Assembly (NCBI GenBank): GCA_944322855.1
Contig: CALUQG010000001.1
Location: 62,001-126,000 of the forward strand
Direction: 5' to 3'
Length of the DNA: 64,000 nt
DNA from: Candidatus Gastranaerophilales bacterium
GTDB taxonomy: Bacteria; Cyanobacteriota; Vampirovibrionia; Gastranaerophilales; Gastranaerophilaceae
In this document: positions 42,305-51,064 of the stretch, in pieces
How the letters are laid out: each line of letters begins with the position of its first letter
Numbering within the stretch: position 1 is the first letter of the stretch
Notes under the pieces: model-generated
What the model saw: only the letters and a program-made list of their open reading frames with translations
The model's database searches: none
What the model was told of the DNA's origin: nothing
Program-made: the position numbers and the translations under genes

Positions 42305-42493
42305 ATGGCAAGAGTTTTAATTTCAATGCCCGAAGAATTTTTAAACAAAATTGACGGTGTAGCAGAAACAGAAAACCGTACAAGAAGCGAACTTATCAGA
42401 GAAGCATTGAGAACATATATTCATAAACAAAAAATCAGAGAAAATTCACTTGCTACAAAAAATGCAAATATCTTAGAAGCACTGCTTGACTAA
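42305..42493 (+). CDS. Ribbon-helix-helix (CopG/MetJ-type) DNA-binding protein
   Basis: 62 aa. 'ARVLISMPEEFLNKIDGVAE' gives the beta-strand and first helix, and 'NRTRSELIREALRTYIHKQK' the turn and second helix of a CopG/Arc-type repressor dimer. It has a strong GGAGGAA ribosome site, unusual next to its mostly weak neighbours, so high expression is likely. No toxin gene follows; the gene is followed by a 170-base untranslated stretch and a terminator. It may be a small regulator or an orphan antitoxin. Confidence 0.88.
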   Translation: MARVLISMPEEFLNKIDGVAETENRTRSELIREALRTYIHKQKIRENSLATKNANILEALLD

Positions 42494-42718
42494 GACTAAA
42501 AACAAAGGCATTGATAAGGCTGCTAATTTGGGGAAATTAAACAAAAGCAAAATTATACTAATAGAGAAAACCAGCAAGACAGATAGAAAATAAGGCAAAA
42601 AGTAAAACGGACTAATAGAGAAAATAGACTTAAGGCTAAAGCAATACTAGATTTGGGGAAAATAAAAAAAACTGACATATAATATGTCAGTTTTTTTTAT
42701 TAAAATTTATTGTTATTT
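42494..42718 (+). ncRNA. Untranslated 3' region with repeated words, possible small RNA
   Basis: About 170 purine-rich bases run from the RHH stop to the terminator at 42664-42698. It carries two copies of ATTTGGGGAAA (42526-42536 and 42651-42661) and two of ACTAATAGAGAAAA (42557-42570 and 42611-42624) in the order A-B-B-A. No frame spans it. It could be a 3' UTR or a small RNA. Confidence 0.35.
42664..42698 (+). terminator. Strong terminator after the RHH gene and murG
   Basis: A near-perfect palindrome (AAAAAAACTGACATAT with ATATGTCAGTTTTTTT) ending in eight T. It can end both the RHH transcript and the mur operon on the other strand, whose stop is 21 bases away. Confidence 0.88.
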
Positions 42719-43858
42719 CTATTTCTTCAATGCACCTTTTATCTGTTCAACAATATCTTTTGTTGCATTGTATTTGACTAATTTTTTTGCATTATTTTGA
42801 AGTTCAATCATTTTTTGAGTATCGTTAATCAAACCTTCCAATTTTTCCATAAAAGCTTCAGCTGTGCACTGTGAATCATCAAGATAGATTGAAGCACCGA
42901 GTTCTTCCATTTCTTTTGCGTTTTTGCGCTGGTGGTCGGCTGCAGCATAAGGATAAGGAATAAGAATAGAAGCCAGACCTGATACACAAATCTCTGAAAT
43001 ACTCAAAGAGCCTGCTCGTGAAACGGCTATATCAGAAGCAATCATCGGCAGATACATTTTTTTGAAATAAGGTCTGATAATATACTGAGAGTTTTCTGTA
43101 TAATTCGGATAAACTTTTTTCAATTCTTTAACCGTTTCGTCATAATTTTTTAGTCCTGTTTGATGAATAATCTGAATATCATATTTTTTAAACAGCGGTT
43201 TCAAACATTGAACAAGAACGGTATTTAATTTTTTGGCGCCCTGAGAACCTCCCATTACCATGATAGTGAGTCTGTCTTTGAGTTTCCATATTTGTCTTGC
43301 ATTATATCTGTCAATGCTCAAAAACTCTTCTCTTATAGGGTTGCCGTTCACTTTAATATTTTTGGACTTCAAGCCTTCCTGTGCACTTTCAAAAGCAACA
43401 GAAACAACCTTTGCATACGGTGCAACAAGTTTTGAAACCTTACCCGGAATTGCATCGCATTCATGTATGACAAAAGGAGTTCCTGTTAAAACCGAAGCAA
43501 ACAGCATCGGAGCACTTACATATCCGCCTGTGCCGAATACCAGTGACGGTTTATATTTAAAAATATAACCTATCGATTTTGCCGTTGCGATTGAAAGTTT
43601 AAAAACCCATTTCAAAAAATCAAAAGACATTAAATGAGGCATGCCTGTAACATCTACATCCAAAAAATCAAAAACTTTGTCTTCGGCAATTTTTTTCTCA
43701 AGGTTATTTGAATTACCGACATAATAGACCTTGTCAGTATCAGGTTCTTTTTGCAGTGCAAATCCCACTGCAACCGCAGGATAAATATGTCCTCCGGTAC
43801 CGCCGCCGGTTACAAAATATGTATATTTTTTATCATTTTCATTAGTATGTTCTGTCAT
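42719..43858 (-). CDS. murG: Undecaprenyl-diphospho-muramoylpentapeptide N-acetylglucosaminyltransferase
   Basis: 379 aa. It adds GlcNAc to lipid I to form lipid II at the inner face of the membrane. 'FVTGGGTGGHIYPAVAV' (residues 15-31) and 'VMGGSQGAKKLN' are the two glycine-rich loops, and 'SRAGSLSISEICVSGLASILIP' is the UDP-GlcNAc site. The ten-residue N-terminal extension is polar. The start overlaps ftsW by 17 bases. Last gene of the murF-mraY-murD-ftsW-murG operon. Confidence 0.97.
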   Translation of the reverse strand: MTEHTNENDKKYTYFVTGGGTGGHIYPAVAVGFALQKEPDTDKVYYVGNSNNLEKKIAEDKVFDFLDVDVTGMPHLMSFDFLKWVFKLSIATAKSIGYIFKYKPSLVFGTGGYVSAPMLFASVLTGTPFVIHECDAIPGKVSKLVAPYAKVVSVAFESAQEGLKSKNIKVNGNPIREEFLSIDRYNARQIWKLKDRLTIMVMGGSQGAKKLNTVLVQCLKPLFKKYDIQIIHQTGLKNYDETVKELKKVYPNYTENSQYIIRPYFKKMYLPMIASDIAVSRAGSLSISEICVSGLASILIPYPYAAADHQRKNAKEMEELGASIYLDDSQCTAEAFMEKLEGLINDTQKMIELQNNAKKLVKYNATKDIVEQIKGALKK

Positions 43859-45044
43859 AATGTCTTATCCTCTTTATTCTTTTTTTCGAAATATTTAAAA
43901 GCACTCCCACCATACACAAAGAAACAATCAACGAAGTACCGCCGTAACTGATAAACGGGAGCGGAACACCCGTTGCAGGTATAAGAGAGCTTGAAACACT
44001 CATATTGATAAATGCCTGCAGTCCTATTGATAAAGTTATACCGACTGCCATAAGTTTTCCAAACATGTCATTTGCCCGTGAAGAAATAATAATACCTCTA
44101 TGGATAAATGTCCAGAATAATCCTATCACGAGAAGACATCCAACAAATCCCAATTCTTCCGCAATAACAGCAAAAATAAAGTCAGTATGTCCTTCAGGCA
44201 GCCAGGCAAGTTTTTGTTTTGAGTTTCCGTATCCGACACCCCAAAATCCTCCGGCTGCAAATGCAAGCAATGACTGTATAATATTGTATCCGGCACCATA
44301 CGGATCAGAATTAGGGTTAAGCCAAATCTGAATACGCTGCATCTGATAGCCATGAAGCAGCTTCTGCCCGAAAAGCATAAATGTTCCAAACGCTGCACCT
44401 ATAGCCGCCAAACCGAGTGTGACCATATATTTTATTGAGCCGGATACGCTCAAATACATAACCATAGATGTCAAAAGCAGCAATATTACCATAGACAGGT
44501 TTGGCTGCTTGTAGACAAGGAATACCATAACAAGAATAGGAAGAAAGTAACGCATGATTTTATGTGAACTGAAAAGAGACCCGTCACGATAAAATGCGTT
44601 AGATAAAAGCATAATCACCGCAAATTTTGTCATTTCGGAAGGCTGAAATTGCAAAGGTCCGAGCATAATCCATCGTCTCGCACCGTTTACTACAACCCCG
44701 AGAGGTGTAAAATCTACCAGTGCAAGCATTATAACAACAAACCATGCAAAAGGTACAGCCCAATCTTTGAGTTTTTTATAATCCAAATTAAGAAAATATT
44801 TAAGGCCGAACAATCCGACTATCAGATATGCAAACTGTTTCAATGCAAAAGATGCCGGATTTTCACCGACCTCCATGGATTTTGGTGCACCTGCACTAAA
44901 AATTGCCATCAAGCCGATTACGACAAGAAAAGCCACAACCACCATCAATGTAGTATCAGGCGGTGACAAAACCACATCATTTGTCTGAGTGTAACCATCC
45001 TGTATATGTCTTCTGCGTCTTCTGCTATTTCTTTGATAAGGCAT
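43842..45044 (-). CDS. ftsW: Cell division lipid II polymerase FtsW
   Basis: 400 aa from the ATG at 45044. SEDS-family glycosyltransferase with about ten membrane helices and the signature 'GVGYGNSKQKLAWLPEGHTD' followed by 'FVGCLLVIGLF' and 'VPLPFISYGGTSLI'. The N terminus is Arg-rich ('MPYQRNSRRRRRHIQDG'), presumably cytosolic. Earlier in-frame starts at 45074 and 45092 would overlap murD by 50-68 bases; a GAGGAAGAG lies 12 bases before 45044. The exact start is uncertain. RodA is the close alternative, but the operon supports FtsW. Confidence 0.92.
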   Translation of the reverse strand: MPYQRNSRRRRRHIQDGYTQTNDVVLSPPDTTLMVVVAFLVVIGLMAIFSAGAPKSMEVGENPASFALKQFAYLIVGLFGLKYFLNLDYKKLKDWAVPFAWFVVIMLALVDFTPLGVVVNGARRWIMLGPLQFQPSEMTKFAVIMLLSNAFYRDGSLFSSHKIMRYFLPILVMVFLVYKQPNLSMVILLLLTSMVMYLSVSGSIKYMVTLGLAAIGAAFGTFMLFGQKLLHGYQMQRIQIWLNPNSDPYGAGYNIIQSLLAFAAGGFWGVGYGNSKQKLAWLPEGHTDFIFAVIAEELGFVGCLLVIGLFWTFIHRGIIISSRANDMFGKLMAVGITLSIGLQAFINMSVSSSLIPATGVPLPFISYGGTSLIVSLCMVGVLLNISKKRIKRIRHYDRTY

Positions 45045-46401
45045 AGTCTTTGAATACTCTTCCTCGTTCTTCATATCCTGAAAACATATCATAACTTGAA
45101 CATGCCGGTGAAAGAAGCACTACTTCACTGTCTGTTTCAAAAGCTTTGTCAACTCCATCGGTAAATGAATCTGCGATTATGATATTTTCATAACCGTTTT
45201 TTCTGAGCTCCTGCTCAAATCTTTCTTTTGCTGCACCGAGAAGCACGACTGTATTCACATATCTCTTCACGGTTTCACAAAACTCGGTTAAATCAGTCAT
45301 CTTGTCAGTTCCGCCTGCAATCAGAGTCACGGTTCTGCCATCAAAGGATTTTAGCGCAACTATTGCAGCTTCGGGGTTTGTTGCTTTGGAATCATTATAA
45401 ATATCTTTTCCTCGTATGTTATCAACAAACTCGCATCTGTGTTCCGGAGCTTTGAATTCTTTTATCGCCTCATTGATTTTTTCCGTCGAAACACCGGCAA
45501 TCTTAGCACAAATTACAGATGCCATTACGTTTTGATAATTGTGGTTTCCGACAAGTTGTATATCTTTTAAATCAATAATTCTTTCTTCAATGTTTTTCGG
45601 ACTGCGTTTAAAAAATATTGCATTATCTTTTATATAAGCGCAATTTGTATCTAATTCTTTGCCAAAAAAGAATTTTTCGCCTCCATAATTTTTTCCGAAT
45701 TCAAAAACTTTTTCATCCTCAGCGTTAAAAACCGCAAATCCCGGCATTTTTTCCGGTGCAAATAGTGAAGCCTTGGCCTTGAAATAGTTCTCGAGTCCGC
45801 CATGCCAATCTATATGATCCGGTGTAAAATTCATCCATACAGCGATTTGAGGTCTAAAACGGGGGCTGTATGTCAGTTGAAAAGAACTTACTTCACAGAC
45901 AAAAAAATCAGTTTCTTTTTCTGCTCCGGTTGTCGGGTCTTTCAGCAATGAACAGGGAGGAATACCTATATTTCCGCATTTTTCCGCTTTAAATTCTTTA
46001 TTTAAAATAAAATTTGTCAATTCAGTTGTTGTTGTCTTTCCGTTAGTTCCCGTAATTGCAACAAAAGGTATTTGTGTTTCCAGATATGCAAGCTCAACTT
46101 CTGAAATTACGCTGATATTTTTTTCTTTAAGTTTTTGCATAATTTCACTGTTCGGCGGTATACCGGGGCTTGTTACAGCAATATAAGCATCATCCATAAA
46201 TTCATCAGAATGCTGTTCAAACTCTGTTTTTATCCCTTGATTGTTCAATTCCTCAACAAGCTGTTTATCTTTATCAGCAAGCGGTTTTTTTTCTGTAATA
46301 AAACATTGCGCTCCACGATTATTCAAATATCTGGCAGCAGCAACACCGCTTTTTGACAATCCCAAAATAAGAACTTTTTTATCAAACCATTTTCTAATCA
46401 T
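45025..46401 (-). CDS. murD: UDP-N-acetylmuramoylalanine-D-glutamate ligase
   Basis: 458 aa. It adds D-Glu to UDP-MurNAc-L-Ala in the cytoplasm. 'ILGLSKSGVAAARYL' binds UDP, 'AITGTNGKTTTTELTNFIL' is the ATP loop, 'FTPDHIDWHGGLENYFKAK' the Mur-ligase signature, and 'YNDSKATNPEAAIVAL' the C-terminal motif. It lies 15 bases after the mraY stop and overlaps ftsW. Confidence 0.97.
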   Translation of the reverse strand: MIRKWFDKKVLILGLSKSGVAAARYLNNRGAQCFITEKKPLADKDKQLVEELNNQGIKTEFEQHSDEFMDDAYIAVTSPGIPPNSEIMQKLKEKNISVISEVELAYLETQIPFVAITGTNGKTTTTELTNFILNKEFKAEKCGNIGIPPCSLLKDPTTGAEKETDFFVCEVSSFQLTYSPRFRPQIAVWMNFTPDHIDWHGGLENYFKAKASLFAPEKMPGFAVFNAEDEKVFEFGKNYGGEKFFFGKELDTNCAYIKDNAIFFKRSPKNIEERIIDLKDIQLVGNHNYQNVMASVICAKIAGVSTEKINEAIKEFKAPEHRCEFVDNIRGKDIYNDSKATNPEAAIVALKSFDGRTVTLIAGGTDKMTDLTEFCETVKRYVNTVVLLGAAKERFEQELRKNGYENIIIADSFTDGVDKAFETDSEVVLLSPACSSYDMFSGYEERGRVFKDYALSKK

Positions 46402-46416
46402 TTTCTACCTATCCGC

Positions 46417-47382
46417 TTATCTGTTCAAATACCAGAAGAGAGCAACAGCACCCGAACAGAATATCAAATTAACAAGTGCAAAAACTTTTACAATCTTTGT
46501 TTCTTTCCAGCCCGACAACTCAAAATGATGATGTATAGGGCTCATTTTAAAAACTCTTTTTCCAGTAAGTTTAAAACTTGTCACCTGTATCATAACAGAA
46601 AGAGTTTCCATAAGATATATAATACCAATTGGTATAAGCCATAACTCAAATTTTCCCATAACAGCAAGTGTACCCAAAACTCCGCCTAACGCAAGAGAAC
46701 CGGTATCTCCCATAAAAACTTTTGCAGGATGTCTGTTGAAATACAAAAAGCCAAGACAAGCTCCCATTATAGCAGCACAAATAATTGATAAATCTACATT
46801 TCCCATTATTAAATTAATAACAGCAAGTGCAGCTAATGAAATTACCATATTCGAAGAAGCCAATCCGTCCAGACCGTCTGTAAGATTCACCGCATTTGAT
46901 ACACCCGTAATTAAAAAGATACCGAAAATAGGATATAAATAACCGAGATTAAATGCCCAGTGTCCGAATGTCAAAAAAGTCCTTCCGCTAATTGTTACAA
47001 ACAACACAGGAAGGCAGGCTATGGCTATCTGAAGTATCAATTTACCCTTAGCACTTAATCCTTTGTTTGCATGATGTTCAAACTTTTGTGCATCATCTTG
47101 AAAACCTGCAAACATATAAAATATAAATGTAATCAATATTAAAAAAGCACCCGTAGATGTCTTTTCAGCCATGAATAAAGACACTATTGCAGACAAAACA
47201 GCTGCAATTACAAGAAACACACCACCGGTAGTAGGAGTTCCGCCTTTTTTTGCATGAGATTCAGGAGCCTCTTCACGTATATACTGCCCGAGCATTTTCT
47301 TTTTCAAAAATTCTATATACGGCACCCCGAAAAGCAATGCCAGAACAAATGCTATAAGTGCTGATACTATAGACAAAATCAT
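46417..47382 (-). CDS. mraY: Phospho-N-acetylmuramoyl-pentapeptide transferase
   Basis: 321 aa integral membrane enzyme that joins the MurNAc-pentapeptide to undecaprenyl phosphate to make lipid I. 'GVFLVIAAVL' begins the core, with 'FQDDAQKF', 'NAVNLTDGLDGLA' (Mg site) and the C-terminal 'MSPIHHHFELSGW' signature all present. About ten hydrophobic segments. It overlaps murF by 4 bases. Confidence 0.97.
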   Translation of the reverse strand: MILSIVSALIAFVLALLFGVPYIEFLKKKMLGQYIREEAPESHAKKGGTPTTGGVFLVIAAVLSAIVSLFMAEKTSTGAFLILITFIFYMFAGFQDDAQKFEHHANKGLSAKGKLILQIAIACLPVLFVTISGRTFLTFGHWAFNLGYLYPIFGIFLITGVSNAVNLTDGLDGLASSNMVISLAALAVINLIMGNVDLSIICAAIMGACLGFLYFNRHPAKVFMGDTGSLALGGVLGTLAVMGKFELWLIPIGIIYLMETLSVMIQVTSFKLTGKRVFKMSPIHHHFELSGWKETKIVKVFALVNLIFCSGAVALFWYLNR

Positions 47383-48716
47383 TGTTTGCTTATCTCCTCG
47401 ATTATTTCTTCAAAATGCATAAAGCGTGAAGCCTTAAACAATATTGAAGTGTTTTTTTCTATATTTTCTTTGATATATTCTGCAGCTTCGTGATTAGTTT
47501 TAAAACTAACTGAATAATCTTGAAACTCAGAATTCAGAGTTTTTTTAAAATATTTGGCAAGTTTTCCGACTGTTACAAGGCGGAAATTCCTGTAACTGTT
47601 TAAAAATTCGCCGATTTCTTTATGATACTTAACTTCATCTTTGCCTAATTCTCCCATATCACCAAGAACAAGCAATCTCGGAGGATTTTGAGTTGAAAGA
47701 AATGTAGAAACCGCCGCTTTTAAAGATTCCGGATTGGAATTATAACTGTCATTTATAATTTTATATCGGCCTGTGTCAACAATTTCCCATCTTTTCTCTA
47801 TAGGCTTGTATTCAGAAAGACCTTCCGCAATCAGTGCAGGAGAAATTCCAAGTTTTAAGCCTACATTTATGGCAAAAAGTGCGTTTTGAATATTATGTCT
47901 GCCTTCTACACTAAGTTTATATTTCTGATTTTTGTATACAAATTCTGAACTGTCAGTATTAAGTTTTATTTTTTCAACATCAGGTGACTCAAGACTCAAA
48001 TAAACAGTCTGCCCTTTAAACTTGTTTACACTCCTAATAAGTTTTGTATCATGCGCAAACAAAACACCTTCCGGATGCATATATTTTGTTATTTCGCATT
48101 TTGCTTCCGCAATTTTTCTAACTGTTCCAAGCCGTCCTATATGAGCGGTACCTGTGTTAGCAATAACAGCAATATCAGGCTCAGTATACTTTGAAAGAAG
48201 TTCAATCTCACCGGCTCCCCTCATTCCCATTTCTGCAATCAGAACTTCTGTATCCTCAGGCATCGAAAGCATTGTTTCACAAAGTCCGATTTCATTATTG
48301 TGATTTAGAATTGATTTGTGTGTTTTATATCCTTTTTGGACAACACTTGCAGTCATTTCTTTTGTCGTTGTTTTGCCTGAACTGCCTGTTATAGCAACTG
48401 TTATAGGTTTAATTTTTTTCTTGTAATACGATGCCAACTGCAAATATGCAGTCAGAGTATCTTCCACATACAAAACAAATTCAGCTTCGGGAAGTACAAT
48501 GTCTTTGTTCTGTGTAAAATAACCTTTTGAACCTTTTTCAACAGCACTTTTTATAAAATCATGCCCGTCAAATTTTTCTCCTTTTAAAGGAATATAAACA
48601 CTATTAACGTCTATTTTTCTTGAATCTGTAGAAATACTAAAATTTCCGGATGTATCATTTTTATGCAAAACCGTTGCCTGTGTGGCTTTTATCAAATCAT
48701 CAAAAGTAAATGTCAT
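47379..48716 (-). CDS. murF: UDP-N-acetylmuramoyl-tripeptide-D-alanyl-D-alanine ligase
   Basis: 445 aa. It adds D-Ala-D-Ala to the cytoplasmic precursor. 'ITGSSGKTTTKEMTASV' is the ATP loop, 'NHNNEIGLCETML' and 'IAEMGMRGAGEIELL' the substrate strands, and 'NDSYNSNPESLKAA' the C-terminal signature. First gene of the five-gene operon; no murE, murC or ftsI lies upstream. No strong ribosome site was seen. Confidence 0.96.
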   Translation of the reverse strand: MTFTFDDLIKATQATVLHKNDTSGNFSISTDSRKIDVNSVYIPLKGEKFDGHDFIKSAVEKGSKGYFTQNKDIVLPEAEFVLYVEDTLTAYLQLASYYKKKIKPITVAITGSSGKTTTKEMTASVVQKGYKTHKSILNHNNEIGLCETMLSMPEDTEVLIAEMGMRGAGEIELLSKYTEPDIAVIANTGTAHIGRLGTVRKIAEAKCEITKYMHPEGVLFAHDTKLIRSVNKFKGQTVYLSLESPDVEKIKLNTDSSEFVYKNQKYKLSVEGRHNIQNALFAINVGLKLGISPALIAEGLSEYKPIEKRWEIVDTGRYKIINDSYNSNPESLKAAVSTFLSTQNPPRLLVLGDMGELGKDEVKYHKEIGEFLNSYRNFRLVTVGKLAKYFKKTLNSEFQDYSVSFKTNHEAAEYIKENIEKNTSILFKASRFMHFEEIIEEISKQ

Positions 48717-48861
48717 AATATTTCCAACTTTGTTTTAACGATAAAAATTTTAACTCCGTACTATGCAAATTTTACTAAAAAAGCATATCAAATACAATTA
48801 GAATGTTTTTAAACTTAAATATTTCTCTAATACCTGCAATCTCATTTACTATAGTAAAAAC

Positions 48862-48899
48862 AAAAGCAGACATTTTTTGTTACAACTGTCTGCTTCGTT
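48862..48899 (-). terminator. Terminator of proS
   Basis: An 11-bp stem (48862-48872 with 48887-48897) with flanking A and T runs, 24 bases after the proS stop. Confidence 0.7.
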
Positions 48900-48922
48900 T
48901 TAAGTTTTTATTGGATATCTTA

Positions 48923-50689
48923 TTATATATATGGTTTTACAAGCTCAATAATTTTTTGTGAAGCTTCTTCAGGTTTAACTTTAAACACTTCATCAGTTTC
49001 TCTGACTTTAAATTCAACTAGCCCTTCATTAATTGTTTTTCCCACTGTAATTCTAAATGGGAAACCGATTAAATCCGCATCTTTGAACTTAACTCCGGCA
49101 CGCTCGTCTCTGTCGTCAAATACAACTTCAACTCCGGCTTTAGAAAGTGTTTTATACAGTTCCTCTGCTACTTTCATTTGAAGTTCATCTTGAATATTTA
49201 CAGGTACTATATCAACATGATAAGGAGCAATTGCAATAGGCCATTTAATACCATGCTCATCATGATGGCGTTCCACCGCTGCTGCTGCAGTTCTGGAAAT
49301 ACCTATACCGTAACATCCCATTATAAAAGGCTGAGTTTTCCCGTTTTCATCAAGATAAACAGCGTTCATTGCTTTGGAATATTTTGTTCCGAGCTGAAAA
49401 ATATTGCCGACCTCGATACCTTTTGTAACAAACAGTGGTTCACCACAATCAGGGCATTTTTCGCCTGCTTCAACAAGTCTGATATCAGCAAAAACAGGAG
49501 TGTTTAAATCAGACCAGTTTACACCTGTAAAGTGCTTGTCCGTCTCATTTGCACCTATAACAAAATTTTTCATTTCTTGTGCCGTAAAATCAGCAACTAC
49601 GGTAATTGTGTCGCCTTCATATTCTTCCGGGATTTTAACTTTTTCAATATCTTTTGGGCCGACAAACCCTTTGCTTGCTCCAAATATTGCTTCGAGTTCT
49701 GCAGGAGCTGCGCTTCTGATTTCATTAGCTTTTACTGCATTCATAACTTTTGTTTCTTCAAAAGTCTTATCAGCTCTGATTAATGCCATAACAATTCTGT
49801 TATCCGCTACATAAATCATAGATTTTAAAATAACAGTCGGAGGAACTTTTAAGAACGCAGCCAGTTCCTCAATCGTTGTTGTGTTGGGTGTATCAGTTTT
49901 TTTAAATTCGTTAAAACCGAATTTTGCTCCGTCAATTTCTGCAGATTCAAGAACGGATACCGCATGATTTGCGTTTGCAGCATAGCCGCAAGATTTGTTT
50001 TTGCAAAAGAACACGTCATTTTCCCCTGCATTATTTTCATTGTCATCAATCAAAACCATATACTCATGCGATACAGCACCGCCTATGGCGCCTGAATCAG
50101 ATTGTACAGCTTTTGTTTCAAGTCCGCATCTGTCAAAAATTTTGTAATATGCATCAGCCATAATTTTGTATGATTTTTCAAGCCCCTCTTGTGAAGAATC
50201 AAAGCTGTATGCATCCTTCATAATAAATTCGCGCCCTCTTAAAAGTCCGTATCTGGGGCGGACTTCATCACGAAATTTTGATTGGATTTGATATAAATTT
50301 ACGGGCAGCTGTTTGTATGACTTTATGCCTTCTCTTGCAACTGCGGTGATAACTTCTTCATGTGTAGGCCCGAGGCACATTCCTCTTCCATGTCTGTCTT
50401 TGAGCCTCATAAGTTCCTTGCCGTATACATTCCATCTGCCGGATTCTTGCCACAATTCCTCAGGCTGAACAAACGGCATAAGCATTTCTTGAGCGCCTGC
50501 AGCATCCATCTCTTCTCTTACAATATTTTCTACTTTTTTTAAAACTCTCCACATTAAAGGAAGATAATTGTAAACTCCTTGTGCCAGTTTTCTTATATAT
50601 CCGGCTCTAACAAGTAGTTTATGGCTTATTACTTCTGCATCCGACGGATATTCCCTAAGTGTTTGTACAAACAATTTTGACATTTTCAT
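48923..50689 (-). CDS. proS: Prolyl-tRNA synthetase
   Basis: 588 aa class II synthetase of the bacterial type, with the YbaK-like editing domain inserted (about residues 225-400). Motif 2 is 'FRDEVRPRYGLLRGREFIMKD' and motif 3 lies in 'PFIMGCYGIGISRTAAAAVE'. The anticodon-binding domain follows ('VEVVFDDRDERAGVKFKDAD'). The length is normal for the type. AAGGA lies about 10 bases before the ATG. Confidence 0.98.
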   Translation of the reverse strand: MKMSKLFVQTLREYPSDAEVISHKLLVRAGYIRKLAQGVYNYLPLMWRVLKKVENIVREEMDAAGAQEMLMPFVQPEELWQESGRWNVYGKELMRLKDRHGRGMCLGPTHEEVITAVAREGIKSYKQLPVNLYQIQSKFRDEVRPRYGLLRGREFIMKDAYSFDSSQEGLEKSYKIMADAYYKIFDRCGLETKAVQSDSGAIGGAVSHEYMVLIDDNENNAGENDVFFCKNKSCGYAANANHAVSVLESAEIDGAKFGFNEFKKTDTPNTTTIEELAAFLKVPPTVILKSMIYVADNRIVMALIRADKTFEETKVMNAVKANEIRSAAPAELEAIFGASKGFVGPKDIEKVKIPEEYEGDTITVVADFTAQEMKNFVIGANETDKHFTGVNWSDLNTPVFADIRLVEAGEKCPDCGEPLFVTKGIEVGNIFQLGTKYSKAMNAVYLDENGKTQPFIMGCYGIGISRTAAAAVERHHDEHGIKWPIAIAPYHVDIVPVNIQDELQMKVAEELYKTLSKAGVEVVFDDRDERAGVKFKDADLIGFPFRITVGKTINEGLVEFKVRETDEVFKVKPEEASQKIIELVKPYI

Positions 50690-50810
50690 AATATAAAAAT
50701 CCTTTTTATTTATTACATTTTCTTTAATGTTAACACAAAAGTCTTGATAATAATTTTTCAGCAGGCTAAAATTTAACTACAAAAAAATTATACAGAAGGG
50801 AATGAAAAAA

Positions 50811-51011
50811 ATGAAACAAGGTATTCATCCAGAATATAAAAAAATGAAAATCAAATGCGTTTGCGGTAACGAAATTGAAACAGGTTCTATTGAAGAAAAT
50901 ATTACTGTTGAAATTTGCAACAAGTGCCATCCTTTCTACACAGGTAACCAAAAAATCATGGATACTGAAGGTAGAGTTGAAAGATTTAAAAAAAGATACG
51001 AACAAAAATAG
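50811..51011 (+). CDS. rpmE: Ribosomal protein L31 (bL31, zinc type)
   Basis: 66 aa from the ATG at 50811, beginning '[19 protein letters not shown]', with the second Cys pair in '[18 protein letters not shown]'. Both CxC/CxxC pairs are present, so this is the zinc-binding form. An ATG nine bases earlier (50802) is in frame, but AGAAGGG lies only 1 base before it and 10 bases before 50811, which fits the inner start and the usual L31 N terminus. Confidence 0.95.
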   Translation: MKQGIHPEYKKMKIKCVCGNEIETGSIEENITVEICNKCHPFYTGNQKIMDTEGRVERFKKRYEQK

Positions 51012-51034
51012 TTTTATCTTTTCAAAATTTATGC

Positions 51035-51063
51035 AAAAGGGCTTTAGATTTAAAGCCCTTTTT
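51035..51063 (+). terminator. Terminator of rpmE
   Basis: A 12-bp stem (51035-51046 with 51051-51062) with a 4-base loop and trailing T-run, 23 bases after the stop. Confidence 0.9.
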
Positions 51064-51064
51064 G

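Noticed and set aside
39265-50689. T-box leaders for valS and proS
   Set aside because: No T-box-like specifier stem or conserved bulge was seen upstream of either gene.
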